Made by a program: the position numbers and the translations under genes. A stretch of 8,858 bases of DNA from DASULK01 sp036381835. Its GTDB lineage: Bacteria > Actinomycetota > Actinomycetes > Mycobacteriales > Micromonosporaceae. Shown piece by piece: positions 7,360 through 8,858 of the stretch. The DNA is taken from assembly GCA_036381835.1 (NCBI GenBank), contig DASVCA010000150.1, positions 1 through 8,858 on the forward strand, read 5' to 3'. The notes beneath the pieces were generated by a model that worked only from the letters and a program-made list of their open reading frames with translations, was not told the origin of the DNA and made no database searches. Position 1 is the first letter of the stretch. Each line of letters opens with the position of its first letter.

Positions 7360-8376
7360 TCAGGCGATCTCGGCTGCCGGATCGCGGTCCGCCGCCGGGG
7401 CGGGGCGGGCGGCCCGCCCCGGCGCACCCGGCTCGATCCGCTCGTCGGGGCGCCGGTCCGGGGCCTGGCCCCGGACCGGCGCGAGCCCGGCGACGAGAGT
7501 CGCGACGATCTCCGCCGCGTACTCGCCGTCCGGGTCGTAGTCGGGATCGAAGACGGTGACGTCGGCACCGAGGCAGTGCGGAGTGGCGACCAGACCGGCC
7601 AGCAGCGCCTCCAGCTCCGCGAAGGCGATCCCACCCGGATCCGGGGCGTCCACCGCGGGCATCACCGACGGGTCGAGCACGTCCACGTCCACGTGCACCC
7701 AGTAACCGACGCATTCGGCGATCTGCTCGCGGGCCCACTGCGCGCTGCGGGCCGCGCCCTCCGCGCGCAGTAACGGCACCGGTCGGGTCACGATGCCTGC
7801 CGCCTGCAGATCGAGGCGGTACGCGTCATGCTCCCGGATGCCGAGGACCACCACGTCGATGTCCCGGAAGTAGGGCCGCCGCCCCTCGATGGCCGCCAGG
7901 TCGGTCTGACCCCGCCCGGTGACCAGGGCAAGGTCCTCGCCCGCGGCGGCACCCACGTAGGGGGCGTTGCCGGGATGCCGGAAGTCGGAGTGGCCGTCGA
8001 CGAACACCAGTCCGACCCGTCCGCCCACCGCCTCACCGAGCCGGTTCATGGCGAGGGCCGCGCCGAGCAGGATCGAGCAGTCCCCGCCGAGCACGACGGG
8101 GAACTCCCCCCGGTCGATGATCGCGCCGATGCGCTCGGCGAGCGCCACCGAGTACGCGGCGATGGATGCGGCGTGGCAGACCCCGTCACCGGGGCGCCAG
8201 TCGCCGGGATCGTAGCGGGGCGGGGTCAGGCAGCCGGCGTCGCGAGCACCGAGTCGCGCGATCAGGCCCTGGTCGCGCAGCGCCCCCGGTGCCTTCGCAC
8301 ACCCCGGCACCGAGGTCGGCGTGGGTGGGCGCAGGCCCAGGTTGGACGGCGCGTCGAGGACGGCGATCCGGCGCAT
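7360..8376 (-). CDS. Arginase/agmatinase-family (ureohydrolase) protein with altered active site
   Basis: This 338-residue cytoplasmic protein has the manganese ureohydrolase fold, whose members cleave guanidino or formimino groups from arginine, agmatine or formiminoglutamate. The metal motifs are in order: GGDCS (97-101), DGHSD (127-131) and HVDVDVLDP (228-236), giving ligands D127, H129, D131, D230 and D232. Two positions deviate. The usual GGDH histidine is Cys100, and the region that normally reads DVVEVNP is DVTVFDP, without the substrate-contacting glutamate. I recall GGDCS in other actinobacterial homologues, so it may mark a subfamily; the substrate is unknown. The last 37 or so residues are a Pro/Arg/Ala-rich tail encoded over two terminator-like hairpins. 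I chose the ATG at 8376 because GGCGG lies 8 bases upstream; a GTG at 8382 would add two residues. It lies 15 bp after the ybbN-like stop, so an operon is likely. Confidence 0.85.
   Translation of the reverse strand: MRRIAVLDAPSNLGLRPPTPTSVPGCAKAPGALRDQGLIARLGARDAGCLTPPRYDPGDWRPGDGVCHAASIAAYSVALAERIGAIIDRGEFPVVLGGDCSILLGAALAMNRLGEAVGGRVGLVFVDGHSDFRHPGNAPYVGAAAGEDLALVTGRGQTDLAAIEGRRPYFRDIDVVVLGIREHDAYRLDLQAAGIVTRPVPLLRAEGAARSAQWAREQIAECVGYWVHVDVDVLDPSVMPAVDAPDPGGIAFAELEALLAGLVATPHCLGADVTVFDPDYDPDGEYAAEIVATLVAGLAPVRGQAPDRRPDERIEPGAPGRAARPAPAADRDPAAEIA
7401..7421 (+). terminator. GC-rich hairpin downstream of the PBP gene
   Basis: CGGGGCGGGC (7401-7410) and GCCCGCCCCG (7412-7421) are perfect inverted copies with one base between, 47 bases past the PBP stop. 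It probably acts with the larger hairpin at 7450-7482 as a tandem terminator. It lies within the opposing ureohydrolase reading frame. Confidence 0.4.
7450..7482 (+). terminator. Strong hairpin, probable terminator of the PBP transcript
   Basis: The 16-base arms 7450-7465 and 7467-7482 are perfectly complementary around a single T; folded, this gives about 14-15 GC-rich base pairs and a tiny loop. It lies 97 bases past the PBP stop and has no T-tract, as is common in high-GC actinobacteria. It sits inside the coding sequence of the C-terminal tail of the ureohydrolase gene on the other strand, so transcription of that gene must read through it. Confidence 0.55.
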
Positions 8377-8391
8377 GTCCACGGCCGCCGG

Positions 8392-8858
8392 CTAGAACAG
8401 CGCGCTGGCGAGCGCGCGGCGCGCGGCGGCTACCGCGGGATCATCGGGTCCTGCGACGGCGAACAGCGAGACCAGATGGGCCCGCGCCTGTTCCCGGTCG
8501 TCTCCGGTGGTACGGCGAACCAGGTTCACCAGTCGGTCGTACGCCTGCTCGGCGCGTCCGTTGAGCACCTCGACGTCGGCGGCGGTCAGTTGGGCGGCGA
8601 TGTCGTCGGGGGCGGCCTTGGCCCTGTCGAGCGCTTTGACCGGATCGACGCCCGCGGTCCGGCGGGCCAGCGCCACCTGGGCCAGGCCGGCTTCCGCGGC
8701 CGGGTCCGCGGGGGTCTCGGCGAGGATCTTCTTGTACGCCTGCTCGGCGGCGTCGAGGTCGCCGGCCAGCAGCGCCTCGTCGGCCGCTTCGAGGCGGGGG
8801 TCCGCCGGCGGTGTGACCGTCACCCCGGCGGCCTTGAGCAGCGCGTCGATCCACTGCC
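8392..8858 (-). CDS. ybbN: YbbN/CnoX-like thioredoxin-TPR co-chaperone, C-terminal part (5' end outside window)
   Basis: The frame enters from the right edge and ends at TAG (8394-8392), giving 154 visible C-terminal residues. It opens in the window with QWIDALLKAAGV, as at the junction after the thioredoxin domain in actinobacterial YbbN-type proteins. A TPR-like helical region follows (ADEALLAGDLDAAEQAYKKI, then further A/L-rich helices), and the end, ARRALASALF, is typical of the family. E. coli CnoX (YbbN) protects substrates from aggregation and oxidation and hands them to GroEL/DnaK; actinobacterial homologues are less studied. The thioredoxin domain and any CxxC motif are outside the window, so redox activity cannot be judged. 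A GTG at 8823 could be mistaken for a start, but the open frame and family fit continue upstream of it. It is probably first in an operon with the ureohydrolase gene. Confidence 0.85.
   Translation of the reverse strand, partial: QWIDALLKAAGVTVTPPADPRLEAADEALLAGDLDAAEQAYKKILAETPADPAAEAGLAQVALARRTAGVDPVKALDRAKAAPDDIAAQLTAADVEVLNGRAEQAYDRLVNLVRRTTGDDREQARAHLVSLFAVAGPDDPAVAAARRALASALF

Noticed and set aside
63..8376. A joint arginine-to-glutamate catabolic cluster of the ureohydrolase and gdh genes
   Set aside because: The genes are separated by the oppositely oriented PBP gene and are not co-transcribed. The ureohydrolase substrate is uncertain, and no ornithine aminotransferase or related gene is present.

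Overview
The window is ordinary-looking chromosomal DNA from a high-GC Gram-positive bacterium (Actinomycetota). GC content is high throughout by eye, codon third positions are nearly all G or C, and the proteins are actinobacterial in type: a very large (about 180 kDa class) NAD-dependent glutamate dehydrogenase, a lipoprotein class B penicillin-binding protein with a MecA_N/NTF2-like domain, and a YbbN-type thioredoxin/TPR protein. A member of the Micromonosporales or a relative is my guess, but the window alone does not fix the genus.

Layout, left to right. Bases 1-78 form a mathematically perfect palindrome that overlaps the last codons of the first gene. It is either an exceptional terminator or a fold-back artefact at a contig edge. 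The glutamate dehydrogenase gene (63-5117, minus strand) fills over half the window. A divergent intergenic region (5118-5400, 283 bp) follows. It is AT-rich for this genome and holds a hairpin next to the gdh ribosome binding site, weak promoter-like sequences for both genes, a dyad matching the Streptomyces Crp motif, an 11-bp direct repeat 30 bp apart, and a possible 31-codon small ORF. The penicillin-binding lipoprotein gene (5401-7353, plus strand) comes next. It is convergent, with a 6-bp gap, to an arginase/agmatinase-family gene (7360-8376, minus strand), which lies 15 bp downstream of the 5'-truncated ybbN-like gene (8392-8858, minus strand, running off the right edge). Strong hairpins that could terminate the PBP transcript lie inside the 3' coding end of the ureohydrolase gene.

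How the genes relate. The ybbN-like and ureohydrolase genes probably form an operon. The PBP and gdh genes are divergent and share one control region. Glutamate dehydrogenase feeds glutamate carbon into the TCA cycle, the PBP crosslinks peptidoglycan outside the membrane, and the YbbN-like protein is a probable chaperone/redox helper. The ureohydrolase homologue has substitutions at two normally conserved active-site positions, so its substrate is uncertain.

I see no tRNA, rRNA, CRISPR array, insertion sequence, phage gene or defence system. I found no convincing new multi-gene system. The items most worth a second look are the edge palindrome, the altered ureohydrolase active site with its terminator-containing tail, and the signals packed into the gdh/PBP intergenic region.
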